From Hofstenia miamia (Eukaryota > Xenacoelomorpha > Acoela > Hofsteniidae): a stretch of DNA of 64,000 nucleotides. The notes beneath the pieces were generated by a model that saw only the letters and a program-made list of their open reading frames with translations, was not told where the DNA came from and searched no databases. The stretch lies in contig CABFPE010000304.1 of assembly GCA_900660155.1 (NCBI GenBank), positions 465,010 to 529,009 on the forward strand, read 5' to 3'. The first letter of the stretch is position 1, and every line of letters begins with the position of its first letter. Positions 24,475 to 38,880 of this stretch are shown one piece after another. The position numbers were made by a program, and so were the translations under genes.

Positions 24475-25818
24475 AGGAACCAACCTTGAAATATATATTT
24501 TTACTAATTACTAAGTACTCTTAACTCATACACCGACCTCAGACTTTAACTTAGTACTTAGTTTTGTCCAATTACTAATCATAACCTAAATATATTTAAT
24601 AAAATGCATAAAAATTATTAACAAAATACTCGCTGTAATAATAATCGCCTTAACTACAATTGAAATGATATTGCAATTACAACTGCTTAAGAAATCAATT
24701 CACCATACGAGATTCTACATTCTACAACAAACTAATTATATTTGTAAGAAAGAATTTTTCTGAGGTAAGAAAAGGTTTAGATTTTTTTTTGGATGCCACC
24801 AACTTGTATTTTTGTAGATTATTATTGATGGTGTTGAAAATACAAATTTTATAAAACCCAAAGTGTAACAATGATTACATAAATTTAAGTTTTGGCTATT
24901 TTCAATACTTAAGAATTCCTAGTGATGAATTCAAGTAAGATTGCAAAACATTCTTGAGGAATAGATCCTCACAGAATTTCTGTAGAGTGGAGTATATTGC
25001 GAAATTAATTATTTTGAAAAGCAACAAATATGAATATGAATTACTGTAATATATTATATTATACAAATTGGCTGAATTAGAAACCCACGATATCACACAT
25101 CTTAGTTCCGTTTTTTTCCAACCCATGTTCGATTTTTCAGTCCCGGTCAGTTCCCATGAGATTTACTCTAAATATCGGTGATCGGAGTTTTTTGATTCTT
25201 TTTCCGGTTCTGAATTTGTTAATATTATGAATATATTAAGTTTTGTTTCCGTTGCAGTTACCTCAGACTTATCACCGAGCCGAGACGAGTCGAACTTGAG
25301 CACTGCATGGCATATACAACGAGCCCAAAACGAGCCTTATTAAGCCAAGCAAATTGAAAGTTCTGCTTGTTAGTTTGATTATGCACATTTTTCATATTTT
25401 TTCATTCAATATACCTTTTTTATAATCTTATTTTCAAATGTTTATTAAATAATGGGAAGAGCTATATAAAAAATTCAGAGAGGGCAATACTTTTAAAAAA
25501 AAATTATTGAGCTAAAACGAGCTTCGTTGAAGGGTTCTATGTGGCGAGCAGAGCCGAGGCGAAAATACTCAAAGTAAAATAAGTTGAGTCGAGCTTAAAA
25601 ATTGCGGCTCTTTGACAAGTATGAGTTACCGTACTGTGACCAGAGACTGGATTCTAGAAGTGAAATTTAAAAATGAAATTACAAGATCAATGGCAATATA
25701 TTAAAATTTAAATATTATAAGAACAGGAAATCAGAGATGACAGGATTATTTTTGTAGGAGTATATGCACCTCAAATATTTACATAAAGTTATAGAATCGT
25801 ATTTTAAGTTATTTTATA
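24475..25818. other. Intronic AT-rich DNA
   Basis: Lies within the CAP gene intron. No gene or clear repeat was recognised. Confidence 0.4.
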
Positions 25819-27111
25819 CCTAGCGACAAAAAAGGGCACAAAAATCAAATTTTCAAATTTAATTTTCTAAAAAATGATAAGAGATAAAAACATAACATTT
25901 GAATATAAAATAGACATTTGCGATGTACATCAACGTTTTGAGTTAACAAGGAATTGATTGTCCAGAATTGGAGATACAGAGTTCCAAGCGACGAGGGATG
26001 TACATGTATTCCATCAAATCTTTTTGAATTTTGCTCGAAAATTTTCCAGCAACTATCCTCAAAACGTTTTCTACATCCTCAATTGTCTTCGGGTACAGCT
26101 TCTCTATCTCATGCTTCATAATCGCCCAGAGATTTTCAATGGGAGACAGGTCAAAACTGTTGGGAGGCCACTGAAGTGGTTGCACTAAATTATCACTAAA
26201 CAAAGAACGAGTTTTGTTTGAAGTATGCGCTCTTGCCTCGTTTTTTTGAAGTAGCCAACCGTCAGGGTGAATTGTGTTAGTAGAGGGCATGAACTCCTCT
26301 AGAATTGCGATGTATTTATCAGAGTCAACATTGCCTTTTACTACAGTAATGTAGAAACCTTTGTGAGAAAGTGCACCCCATACCATCACATGAGGTGAAT
26401 GCTTGGTCATACGTTTTTGTGGGATTCTACCAACTTTGCACCAGTATTTTATTGTGTTTCGATGCAGTTGAAAGAGACACTCGTCTGTAATGAAAACGTT
26501 GTTCCAGGCAAAGCCCTCCATATCTCGACAAAAAACCAATCTTTTTCGGATGTGCTACTGGGTTAGAAATGGAACGTTGTGTGGTTTCTTTTTTAGTAAG
26601 GCCAGAAATTTTTTATCATCTCTAGATAGTTCTTTCAGAAACTGTTGGTCGGACCTGATCCATTAATTGCTTTTTAATGTCTCTTGCAGAATATTCGGGA
26701 TGGGCGATTGGATGGGCGTTTCACAAGACTCTTGGTCGTTTCCCGAAATCTTTTCGGGTCGGCCACTTCCCCGTTTTCTTTCAAGGGTTCCACCTTCGTC
26801 CAACTTCTTTAAATTCGGATATAAAGTTCGTTTAGACATCTGTGTTGCATTCAATAACGTCTTAAAATTTCTTTCTCCAAGTGAGTAAATAACACGAAGT
26901 GTTTCCTTTTTGTTCTCACTGCAAGCCATGATATGAAAAGAGTTAATTCGTTTCAATTTCCCACGATAATTTTGTTAACATGTGCATTACATTAATATAA
27001 AGCATTGCATTCGATAAATCAACATATATCTCATCATGTATTAAAAAATCAGGTATATATGTGTATATAGTGGTTACTGAGAAACTCGCCTTTGAATTTT
27101 TTGTTGCTAAG
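25819..27111 (-). mobile_element. Tc1/mariner (DD34E-type) element, inactive
   Basis: The ends are CCTAGCGACAAAAAA (25819) and the complement CTTAGCAACAAAAAA (27111), each next to TA, giving a 1.29-kb element of normal Tc1 size. On the minus strand the transposase starts at about 26929 (MACSENKKETLR), with a helix-turn-helix (MSKRTLYPNLKKL) and a GSGRPEK box. The catalytic part (26539-25943) has FITDECLF with the first Asp, LLQKNEARAHTS where the second Asp is replaced by Asn, and LSPIENLW with the Glu at 34-residue spacing. Stops and a frame change separate the two parts. The lost second Asp alone would inactivate it. It is inserted in the CAP gene intron. Confidence 0.88.
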
Positions 27112-28065
27112 TATACATGCTGTTAAGCATTTTTTATTATCGCATGAGGATTAATTAAAAGTTAGAACATTAAAATCAACATTTTATTAGTAAAGCTAGT
27201 GTCTTAGAAATAAAACAGAAATAAATGTTTACTAGGCAATTAAGCTGAGAGGAAGTTAGTATGAAGCAATTAATGATAGCAAATAGACGCAAATATTTCA
27301 TCAAATTTTTTAGGTAATGCAAAAATATATAATCTCATACACACTATCTTCAACGGATATGCACGGGTATACCCTCAATACTTAGTTCTGCCCCATTGAC
27401 TAATTCGCATTACTAAGTATAAATATATTAGTTAAAGATAATTTTGTTAACTGTCAAAGGGATCAATTTCAATTTGTTATTAAAATAATAGATTATAACA
27501 ACATTTTCATTAATTAGATTATCATATTTTTCCAAAATTTTTATTTGAATAGAATCCCATGTTGACCTATTGATAACATCGGTTAGATAAAAGGAAATGT
27601 CTAAGAATGGTGTTAAGTTGAATTTTTCCATTATATAGTGCCTTTAGTTATTTTCAATAAACATACAGGAATGCGCGTCCAAAGAAGATCAATATTCTAG
27701 TGGTTGTAAATGTTTATAACATACAACAACTATTACTATAAATTCTTCTTACTACGTTTGTGTAGAAATATTTTCATAAATGAATATTCTCATTACAATA
27801 TTCATTAGGCAAATTGCCTACACACTATTATTTACAATTGTTTATTTAAATTCAGAAATTTTCATGAATGTTTTGAACAGGTCTAGGCCACTATGACTTG
27901 CCGTTTCAAGTTGAAAGTTTTGTAAAGCAAAAAGTCCTCAAATTATCAACTTATTTTTTAATTTTTAGTTTTTTAACCATGCACTGTAGAATTAGTTCAA
28001 ACCAAAAATTGACACTTTCTATGTTGTATTGCAAAAAACATAATTCAATTGATTAATGTTTTTAG

Positions 28066-28251
28066 TTTGGAACCGACTCAAACATCCCTGGAACCGGGCA
28101 TTTCACCGCAATGGTATGGAAATCCTCAACAGGAATAGGTGTTGGTCGCGCAGTTGGCAAAGACAAACGAACGGTTTATATTGTAGCAAACTTTTCGCCA
28201 CCAGGCAATGTACAGGGTAGATATAAAGAAAATGTTCCGCCACGTAAATGA
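28066..28251 (+). CDS. CAP-domain protein (GAPR-1/GLIPR2-like), last exon
   Basis: The acceptor AATGTTTTTAG is followed by 61 codons and a TGA stop (28249-28251). The exon carries the CAP signature GTGHFTAMVWKSS with the second cavity His, then YIVANFSPPGNVQGRYKENV, the typical GAPR-1 C-terminal strand and tail. With 20366-20590 all four CAP cavity residues (His, Glu, Glu, His) are present. The protein ends in PPRK directly after the domain, as in GAPR-1, rather than in a cysteine-rich extension. An AATAAA signal occurs at about 28471. The phase (0) matches the upstream exon exactly, which supports one gene despite the 7.5-kb transposon-filled intron. Confidence 0.92.
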   Translation, partial: FGTDSNIPGTGHFTAMVWKSSTGIGVGRAVGKDKRTVYIVANFSPPGNVQGRYKENVPPRK

Positions 28252-28489
28252 ATTCATTGCTTTCCGGAGCTTTTAACGCTTTATAATTTTGATAATCGTT
28301 TTGTTTAATTATAGTTTTATGTGTTTGTAATTCTTTGAATACACTCTTAACACACTTGCCAACTCTCTAAAGCTTTTGAGAGCTATTTTCTATTAGTGAT
28401 TCATGAATCAAAGAACAAATCGCTTCATGTTACTGACTAATGAATTTAGTATATTTAAATTTCTAAAGAACAATAAAATTAAAAAAAAC

Positions 28490-30400
28490 AGCTGAAAATA
28501 ATTGAAAATATATAAATGAATATAATTTGATTTGAAGGGGGAGTAAAAAGCATCATTCGATGTATGCAATTTAGTTATATTGAACAGGTTGATAATTGAT
28601 ATCAGAAATTAATGGCGTGAAAACTATAGAGGCTTTCAAGCCCAGTGCAAGGGCTCGTTGCATTTAGACAGGCACAATTACAACTTCATAAAGAAACAAA
28701 TGAGGATTGAATATGAAAATCAATATCTATGTAAATCAATATCTATGTAAACTCGTACTGACATGTTTAAGAGTAAAATCTTTCCTGAGTTGTCGATTTC
28801 TGCCACTTCAATTTTATCATTTGTAAAATGGAAATTGACACCATTTCACTGATGTTGTAATTGAATCGGTTTTCCATTTGAAGAAGTTGCCTTTTAAGGA
28901 AAATATATACCTTGCTCTGCAGTGATTCGATGGCCCATTTCGCCAGGTGAACATCTTCGTTCATTCACTTTAATCGAAATCATGTTTGAAGAACATCTAC
29001 TAATTTAATTTAAGTTCTACAAATGTAGTATTGTAATCTAATAGCCAAAGATTCGAAAAGTGACAATCTTAATAACAATAGGTCCACTAATAAATTAAGA
29101 CTGGAATTTCCCTATCTTTGTAAATTTAAAATATGATTCCTAGCAAGAATAAACTTCTTAAGTCAGTAATTTTTTCACATGTAACATGTATTGACCAAAA
29201 ACTCAAGGACATAGTTGACCACCAATAAAGCAACTAGTGAGTACAATTCGGTATTAAGTGTGGTAGCTATGAATAAATTATTCTAAAAGTTAAATATTTT
29301 AAATGTCATATTCTAATTAGTGAAAAGCGAAAGATTTTCTTGTAAGATTAGACTGGTTAGTTTGTGTAATACTATTATTAGTAGGTTTAGCATGTTTCGA
29401 ATCTTGTAATGATTGACATTGTGATTTTCACCCCAAGCATCCTATTGTATCTTTAAAGTCACCACCCGTTTTGTCAACATTCTTAACTTATTTTCTTCAA
29501 ACCTATTCGTAAATTTGGGAATCCCTATTACAGTCATAAAAATTATTCCTTTGCTTGACCTATATGAAAGTACTGAGTTTTTTTCAATGGAAAATGTCAA
29601 ATTGTTTACATTCCCAATGTTAGGACATAGAGGCCTGCGAAAGGCAATAATGACAGCAACAACTAACATCAACTATTTTGTTTTGTAAATATATCCTCCA
29701 AATCCAGACCCGTGCAAGCAAATTCAGAAGGCGTCGCGCGGACATGATTTAAAGATGAAGATGAAAGAGGGGACGCTTTCCTATTCATTAGTGTTATCAG
29801 ATTTTAGATATCTTTAATATTTAGTGAGTTATGAGATCTTAAAAAATTTTATAGAAACCATGACAACTGCCTACGATATTTACGGCTAAACTAAAAATTC
29901 TAAAATTTACTCTAATCAAAGTAATCATTCATGATTTCTTTGGTAGAAATTCTGTGCGACTGTATAATTGGGTGAAACGAAAAAAGCATAATTACTTAAA
30001 ATGTTACGATTGGGTTATTTTCCGATGTAATATGATAAGATGCAAACAAAAACATAAAAAAACTAATTTAAGTGTATGTTGCTATTGCGCCTAATAAAAA
30101 TAATTGTGCATTGGCTAAAACAGTTTAATTGTATACATTTTTATAGTTTTTAAGTTGTTAAGAACTTCAACAATGTTTTATTTAGATCTGTTTACAGTTT
30201 CTATTCAACAGGAATGCACACCTCTATTTTGAATTGAGCTTGTTTATCTTAGAACGGGAGGTCTTCTAAAGTTTTACAGTTGGAGAGTGATTTTAACTTA
30301 ACTTTCTTAGCATTTGGCTTAAGCCCTCCCTGTTTTTTGAAAACCTAAATTGTCGAATTTGATATTATCAAGTTTTTATCACTTTTAAAGTCCTCTTAGT
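28490..30400. other. AT-rich intergenic DNA
   Basis: No gene recognised. The part at about 29430-29900 resembles 51940-52190 and, more weakly, 58930-59150 (shared words include AAATTTGGGAATC, TTTAATATTTAGTGAGTTATG and a GAAGAGRGGAC-like segment), so it is an interspersed repeat. Confidence 0.45.
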
Positions 30401-30415
30401 ACATAGTAAAACTAA

Positions 30416-33400
30416 TTGTTTCAGAGTTTTTGCTTAATGAATTTTCAACAGAATATTAATTTCAACTTCTTATTTCTATTTTCATGTATTTTTGCAGTTT
30501 TCCAATTATATCAACTGTGCGTTATTAATAGAAATGTTAATGCTTCCTGCATTAATATGAACTCTACAGTATTTCATGTTCTTGTAAAATTTGAAAATAA
30601 AACAGCTTGGTTTTGTGATAATTTTTCACCATACAAACCTAACTGTTTATTCAGGGAAACAGTGACTACCTTTGTAGAAGAAGCGAAGAAACTTTCAAAT
30701 TCATTAATGAAAAAAAACCTGGAATTTGAAAATTTGCAAATGATATTGCAGGAATATTAAGTCAAGTTGGCCGAAGGAATTATAAACTGTATTGAAAATT
30801 TTGAGCAGAAAAAGCATCTGTACTTACAAATTCGCATTCAACAATTGCTTCAAGAAGTTTGACCAATTTAGACACCATTGTAGTTGTTGAAAAAATAAAT
30901 AGTTCGGTGGCCAGAAGTAGTATAAAAATTTACCAAGAATTCAGCAAGTATTATTTTGAAAAGAAATTAATATATGCATATCCGCTTTCTTGGGGAGGAA
31001 TTCACTTACAATTTACTGATAGAAATGAGGCTGAAGAAGTAATAAATAATTTTAAAATAATTGTTTTGGACCTTGTTCAACAGTAAGAAAACCAAAAGCT
31101 GAAAAGGTAAATTCTGCTGAGTTAATTAGAGCTGTACCCAAGTAATACTCTGATGAGCAAATTGCACCATTAGCTGGTCATAAAGCTAAAAGCTTCGTAA
31201 AGTCAAATCGTGAACTACTTAATACAATATAATTAGATTGCAAAGATGTAATAACTGCTAATAAACTAATTAATACAGAAGTTTTTATTGCCGCGTTGAA
31301 ATACTTAACTCTCATCAAATTAATGAAATCCGTTGCTATAATTGTCAGTCTTTTGGACATATGTCAAAATTTTGTAAAAATGAAAAGAAATGTTCTTATT
31401 GTTGTGGTTCTCATAATTTTATAGAATGCTCAAATCAATCTAAATGTCAAAATTGTAGAAAAAAATATTCTGCAAACTCCAAAACTGTTTAGCATATTTA
31501 AAGCAAGTTTAAGAAATTTGACAATTGAAGAACATTACCGTGCCCATTGAAGTACAATGAACGTCAATAAATTAAATTCTACATTTAAAATTTTCCAAAT
31601 TAATATTACAGGTTTATCAGTTAAATCAAGTTTAGCTCTAAATTGATACATTTGTGATACATCACCAGACATTGCTGTTTTGAATGAAACTAAGAATTGT
31701 GTGAATAGTTCTGATTGTCTGGATTATACAATATACAATTATGTTTCAATGGGAAATAAAGGCAGATGTGCATTATTAGTTAAATCAAATTTCTCTTCTA
31801 ATCATTATAAAGAAATGGAGGTTTCTAGTATTGACTGTGTAGTTAGTGTTATTACTATAAACAATATGCATATTTGTTTTGTTCAATATACATTTCTCCT
31901 AATGATAAAGTAAGAGTTAAAGTGTTACTAAATCAAATTGATTTATTACTACAAGAAAAAGAAATGTTAGGTATTGGTATGCTAATCTTTGGAGATTTTA
32001 ACGCACGGCATCCTAGTTGGAGTGATCATTGCAAAAATGTTGCAGGAGATGTCATTTTCAATCACCTATTAAATAAACCTGTAATGATACTTAATCAAAA
32101 CGAATACACATGTGAAGCAATAAATCGTAAGAGTGTAATTGACTTAGCAATAGTGTCACATGAAATTGTTGGACATCTAGCGACTCAATATGTCGATAAG
32201 GATGCTGAACTTTTTTCTGGAGCTCCTTTAAGGGGACATTATCCAGTATGGACAATTTTGAATTTGTGAAGAATGAGCCTAAAGTAATTAAGCAGTTAGA
32301 TTTATCAAAAGTCGATTGGCATGGAAAACAGAACTTGACCATCACATTGAAGAAGAATGTACTGAACACTGGTCATGCATTAATAACACCTTCGTCACAA
32401 TAAGCAATAATATGATTCCTAAAAAGATCATTTCAAAGCATTGTAAGCCTTTTTGGAATGATAAATTAACAATTATACAATTTGTAGAACTTCTCAAGGC
32501 CCAGAGGAATTTTTCATAATTTTAATTATTTCATCGTGTTTAGCCAAAAGTAGTAATAGTGATAGTGGATAAATGCGTGAAATTGTATCAAATTTTTCAA
32601 CAAAATTGGAGTATTTCTGGAAAGATCGGTATTGCTTACGTATTTTATGAAATATTTTTCAAAAAAATATGCACTAAATTCAATACATTATGTATTTCAA
32701 ATTATAGGACTTCATTATGCACTACAAATGAGAAATTTTTAGTGCATTTTTCATGACATGGCATTAAATGTTCAGATAAAAGTATGAATGGTGCCTTTTT
32801 GTCAAATTATAAAAATTGTATAAAATATTTTGATAAAATTCAACAAAATCAAATTTGTAAAATTACGAAAAATTGTACTGGGTTTTAAGAAATTCGCACA
32901 TAATACTTAATTTGAATAGAAAAATGTGATTTACCCTGTTGGGTAGCAAAAAATTGGGTTTGTAATGATTAGCATCAACTTTAATGAATTATTCTTATTT
33001 TAGGGAGGACCCGGGCCCCATCGGCCCCATTCGGTCCCCTCTGTATCCATCTCTCTCACAATTCAATAAGAAATTGTCTTAAAAATCAATGCAAAGAATT
33101 TGTTATATTTAACATCTCTACAATCATAAAATATCTTGCTTGTGAAAATTACTGATTCATAAAATATTTTGATTGTGAAAATTACTATTAATATCTAAAA
33201 GCAATCGAAATAGATAGTCTACTGACATTGAATAATAGCAAAAGGCAGCTTTGCAAATATTGTTTTATCAATATTTTATCATAATTACAAATCCATAGGC
33301 CTATTCAACAACGAAATGTATTTATATACATTGATCACCAACAAAATTTTGTATAAAGTTACAAGTTCGTGGCTTTGATTTACTAAATAAATAACTTACT

Positions 33401-34890
33401 CTACAGTAAATCCCAAATTTTGTAAATCTAGAATATAACTATAATTTTAAAACTAAACCGCATAGATGGACGGCTTTCACAACTACACATGGATACTGCT
33501 TATTGCTTCTATTCATGTAATAGGCATTGCAAAGATGTTGCGTGATGACGTTTTGTTTACTTAAGCTATTAAGGCTCATTGGGAGAATGCTGTTTTAACC
33601 ATCCAAACAACGTGCCGAATTTGCCCACGTAGGCCCCACTGTTAGCCCACGTAAATTGTTTACTGGGAATACTGTCTAAGATTCTTCGAAAATAAAAAAT
33701 TGAGTTTCGACTACGATTTTCATCACACACAAAATATCCATCAAAATGCTCGGCAACAATTTAGTGATGAACTTCAATTAGCTGATAATAATTAGTTTAA
33801 AAATACAACTGAATCGCTTAATTTTAAATCTCGACCTGAATTTTGGAAAAGATACAAACACACTTTGAAGTATAGCTCAAGATAAGACATTATATACGAA
33901 TAATGAAGAAAAAGAAATGATTTTTTCAACACTATTTTCACTGGCTAGCATTTAATGAATTGCAAGTTTGACGAAAAACATCGTAAAACAATTGATTATT
34001 CAAAAATCTGAATTTGAAGAGGATGATATGAATAATTTAAGTGACCGCATTACTCTAAAGCCCATGCTACACGAACAACTTTTGTCGCCGATTTTCGTCG
34101 TCCGAACTAACAACTTTTATATTGGTAAGTTATTTGAAAGAATTTTGAATTTTAGAATGAGATTTGCCCTTAAGAATATTCTAAATACAGATAATACAGA
34201 ATAATGTTTTCGCAAGCATCATAATAATTCAAAATATCTATAGATTGAAATTAGCTGCTCAATCAGCAATGTTAGAGAAAAAAGTACTTTACTAAATGCA
34301 ATCGACTTTGAAAGAGCATTTGATACAGTATTGCTAGAGGGCTTATTATACAAATTGAGGTTACTTGAGGTTAATGGAAAATTTTTTGTAATAAGAAGCT
34401 TTTTATTCTCAAGGAAAGTACATCTACATATAAACGGATACAATGTTACAAGAAACTTGAAAATTAGGTTGCTACAAGGTTCTGTCTTATCTCCATTATT
34501 ATTTATTTTATACATCAATGATATTTTTGATAAACTATATTCTCAATCATATAAATTGATTGAGATGGTTAATACATCGTATCGTAAGCAATTTTACAAT
34601 GGTACTGAAAGGATTAGAAATGATCCTTCACATCCAATGACACTGAATTTGAAGAACTTCAAAGTTTTAGGAATACATGACAAAAGCTGAGGATGCCCCT
34701 CTGCAGAACTGAAAAAGTCAAGCGATCCTACTTCCCAAATGCGTGAAGATATATATACCACATCTTATCACCCCCAAAATTTGTAAAGTTTATGGAATTT
34801 CTGAGTTTTGTAATGACTGTTATATTTGTTTTTGTATTCCTTTTTACCCTATGGGGTACAGGAAATAAAGCGTTTAAATTCATGTTTTAA
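30416..34890 (+). mobile_element. Non-LTR retrotransposon (LINE) with Gag-like ORF1, broken
   Basis: Parts in order on the + strand: ORF1-like frames (30416-30760 and 30859-31086, SWGGIHLQFTDRNEAEEV); a zinc-knuckle cluster at 31334-31465 (CYNCQSFGHMSKFC, then CSYCCGSHNFIEC); an APE-type endonuclease (about 31590-32270) with FGDFNARHPSW and the RGHYPVW end; the linker (32316-32519, IPKKIISKHCKPFWN); then, after about 1.5 kb of unrelated-looking DNA, reverse transcriptase (about 34090-34545) with FERILNFRM, AIDFERAFDTV and LQGSVLSPLLFILYINDI. The YADD part is missing. The 3' end around 34800-34890 has TTTTTACCCTATGGGGTACAGG and AATAAAG. Frameshifts and stops occur throughout. The layout fits the Jockey/CR1 group; exact clade unknown. 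Confidence 0.85.
32530..34080. other. Probable insertion or scrambled part inside the LINE
   Basis: Longer than the usual endonuclease-RT linker and without LINE similarity over most of its length. It includes a short GC-rich patch (CCCGGGCCCCATCGGCCCC near 33010) and GCCCACGTAGGCCCC near 33625. It may be a nested nonautonomous element, but I could not define its ends. Confidence 0.35.
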
Positions 34891-37800
34891 ATGAGTTTTT
34901 TATGTTTTTCTTACTTCTAATCTTATAACATCAATAAATAACCTTGTGGTAGCATTCTAAGTAGTTATGATTTTTTTAATCCACCCTACTGTATAATATT
35001 TAACACAATTAATAAAAGAAATATTTTAGATATATCAGTTATACAAATCCAATCAGTCAGTTGTAGCAAGTGCTTGCATGCAGTTAATGAAAACTTTGTA
35101 TTTACAAGGACATTTTCTATGCTCAACTTCAATTCATAGTCAGTGCTTAAATCTCAACAAGCAATTCAAAACCAGATGGAAACTTGTAAACAAGGTGTAA
35201 CTCATACTTCCCTCAAAATCAAAAGACTTAAGTTACACCAAGACGGATCACTTGTAGATCTCGAAAATAAATTATGTAACCTAAATTTATTGCTTTTTAT
35301 TTGACCTACATAGCAATGTTATTAATCACACATATCATGTTTTCATAATCAAACCAAACATTAATCGATCATGCATTCAGTTGTCAGTACAGCTAAACTG
35401 CTTGCTTCCCCTGGTTCTGAACACAGGCAAGTTTTAGTCACCCTGTGAATTCTCGTTTGTAAGGTTCTTGACCTACCTCATAGTAAGCACTATATTGAGA
35501 ACAATATTGATTACACACCAGCTTATCATTTGCATAATGTCAACTTTAAACTTGAATTCTTCTACAATGTTTTCATAATGCAATGAAAATTATTCCAACA
35601 ATATTTATCAATAAAAATTTTAATGAACCAAAATGGATTTTTAGTGTTATCAAAGATCTTGTACAAAAGCTATTATTTCATTCATATTTAAAAGGTCGAT
35701 TGTATTTGCATTTCTACCTTAAAGTACAGAATTTTGATGATAAGAACAAAGGATTGAGCCAGTGAGCTGATTCCTTTTGAACAAAATATGAGCAACTTTA
35801 TTCATCCTAAAAAATCAGTTATGAGTTCATACTAGTTACGCCTAAGCAGATTTTCCCTTTACTTAACTCATCTCTAAAAGTCTATAACATTCTCGATTCC
35901 GAGAAATAACTTCAGGGTTGCTCAGACAAAGCACATAATCGATAAGCAAACATTGTCTAACATTTTGAACGCTTGCATCAAATATAGAATTTTTCCTAGT
36001 CGAAAGAAGCTCTGCTTAATAATGCTTATTAAAAGAAATTCTTTTAGGGTTATTTCCTCCCACCAAATTGTCTAGAAAATATTCGAAAATAATGTTATAT
36101 CTCTAGTTTTGAAAAAGGTTTAACACTGATATTTCTTGACCTTTCGTAAAATATTGATAGCAAGACAAATGTATAAAAATAAAAATCATACTTTTATTTT
36201 AATTCTAAAGAAATTAGTATTTTCATTGCTATCTTCATTGATAAATTTGCTTCAGAACGTACGGTCAAAATGACATTGAATCCTTACTTTCTCAATGTGT
36301 TCAGTTTATCATTGGCCACCACCCTGCCAAATATTAGAGTTGTTGTGGTCTTGGAAGACATTTATCAAGTGCTTTAGCATTGCAGTCATATTGCTTGCTG
36401 AATATTGAATTTCTTTGGTCTCTTAGTATTCAGGCATATGCAGAGTTCTACCAAGTTTGGCCTTTAGGTGATGAATAGGATTGATTTTTTTTAAGTGCTC
36501 TTACAGAATTCTTTTGGTATTAAAAGTGAAAAAACCCGACCGAGATAGGGTGAATTAAAATTCTCGACCATATTACCAACTTTTCATATATGAAAAGATT
36601 GTCATGGAGTTTACTTCAGTAAATAGATTTTCCGAAAACATTGGGCATGAACATGTTATTTCATAAAGTTCCTGAAAATCACATCTTTAAATGTGCTGAA
36701 GACGTCAGTTTTATTATCTCCATCACTAGTGTTCAAGTGTCCTCAATCTGAGAATGTCACTTAGTAAACTTCTAATAAACTCTCTCTTAAAAATGACAAA
36801 CCCTGACAGATAACACTTGGTCATCATTATTCGACACAAAATATAGCTTGTCGATATTGGAGCGAGGTTATTCACTAAAATAATTAGTTTTCCATCGAGT
36901 TCATTGAATGCTACCACTAATTTTTCGTCAGTTTCGCACTGAACGTTTTACAAAACTCACAAAAAAATGTATTGCATGAATACATATCATCTCACCAGAC
37001 CAATTTCAAATTGATTTGACTTTCATTCTCATATTGCTAACTAGTACATTTGCCAATGACTTTTCCAATGCTTGCTGCTGAAATAATAAAGTTTTTAAGT
37101 ATATCTAAAAAGACTTAAGAGGTTTTCAATTCATCAAAATAATTAAGTACGATAAGCCAAAATAGTCCAACGGATTAAATTCGGAAATTAGAGTTGTAAA
37201 ATTTATAGAGAACTTCACTTATTACTGTGTAATTAATAATTGCAAATATTCAAAAGCTAAGAGGTTTTCCCAAATTTATAATAACACAGTTAGTTTTCAT
37301 ATTTATAAAGAAATCATAGCATCAAAAATTGGTAATGGTAAGATTTCATTTTTAGATAATTGCATTTAGACAAAGATTTTACAATCGTGTACTCCTCAAT
37401 ATCATGTAATTTGTAATTCCCACAATTTCTACACTAATAAAATTAGCAGACATTGTGAAAATATCTTTTTATGTCCATCAAGTTTAAATAGTTGCTCAAA
37501 AACCTTTCTAATATTTCATGTTCTAATACGTTGTCTCATAGACACGCTTTTTAATTCACAAAATATACTAAGAAAAGGTGAAATGTAAGCTGTGATCTCT
37601 TACTCAACCTGCATTCTGCTCTGATTTTAAGGAAGCGTTTGATGAATCAATCAACTTTAAAGTTACTAGAGACTATAAAAACTAGAGACAGTTGTGTCAA
37701 AGTTAGCATCTGGTGTGCTATTTTCTGATAAGGTGGAATTAGTATATATTTTTGGAAACATATTTATACATTTTCTAAAGAATATTTTACTATTTTATTG

Positions 37801-38748
37801 CAATAACAAATTTCAAACCATATTTGGAGTTTTTGCAGTACATTTGTGAATACGCTTAAAACTCGAAAGCACTAGAAAAAGACAATATTCAAAATGTAGC
37901 TCGATTTCCCCAAAACGTATTCACACATTGCAATGTACAATTGTTCGTAAAATACTTTTTGAACATATATGAATTCATTTCATTCACAATATGTGAAATA
38001 TTCATCATAAAAAATATTTCTTCATTTTCCTTAGAAGTATGAACAACGAATATATGAGCAAATAATTTGATTGTTAAAATGATCAAATATGTCAAACTAT
38101 TGCATGATCAACTATTGGAATACTCCATGAGTACAATTTTCTACCTAGTGATGATCACCTCAATTATTTTGCATATTCTATTCAGTAATTTATTGATTCA
38201 CATTTTTTCCTTTATTTAATATAATTATAAATCAACATTCCCCATATCCTAGAACCTAAAATTACTTTTGATACTTAGAGTTGAGAATGACTAAGCCCAT
38301 GTTAAGCTATCCAGGCCCAGAAAAAGTGTAAGAAATTGTAAATTACATAGTGAATTAAACTCTTAAGTAACAATTCAGAGTGTCTCAAATATATTTATTC
38401 TATCCTAATAAAAGTACATCACATTCTATGTGTTTTTAAAATACGAAGCTGTAACTTTAGTACAATGTATGCATTGTGACGAACAAAACTTTAAAGATAG
38501 CAATTTATGGGGAATAAATAATAAATATATTTTATAACGTTTTGAATCCGACATACGGTGCATAGTGGAAAACACCCCTTAAAATTAGAAACTTGCTTGA
38601 AATTTTCAAATGAAATTTTAAATATTTACACATTTCTATCTAAGATAACAGTATGTTGAGCATATAGAACTTTTATGCTTTGCTTAAAGTCCATTTTTTA
38701 ACATGATTCTAAGGCATTGGGAACAATAAGCAAGGCCTCTTTTAAATT
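34891..38748. other. AT-rich stretch without a recognised gene
   Basis: No supported coding sequence on either strand. It was scanned on the minus strand for the missing M4 exon of the Cys-loop receptor without success. Confidence 0.4.
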
Positions 38749-38880
38749 ATTCTTTAGGTACGCATACAACTTCATGTTTCGTAGGCTTAATATTCATGCT
38801 ATGAAAGTGAGAGACTCCATTTTCAAAAGCATACCACTCGGACAACTTTTTGAATTTACTAATATGGAAAAATTAATAAA
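38749..38880 (-). mobile_element. Possible LINE reverse-transcriptase scrap
   Basis: A 40-codon open stretch reads FKKLSEWYAFENG... MNIKPTKHEVVCV, resembling the segment after YADD in non-LTR reverse transcriptases (L.INP.KTE.V). It is too short for certainty; a chance open frame is possible. Confidence 0.3.
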
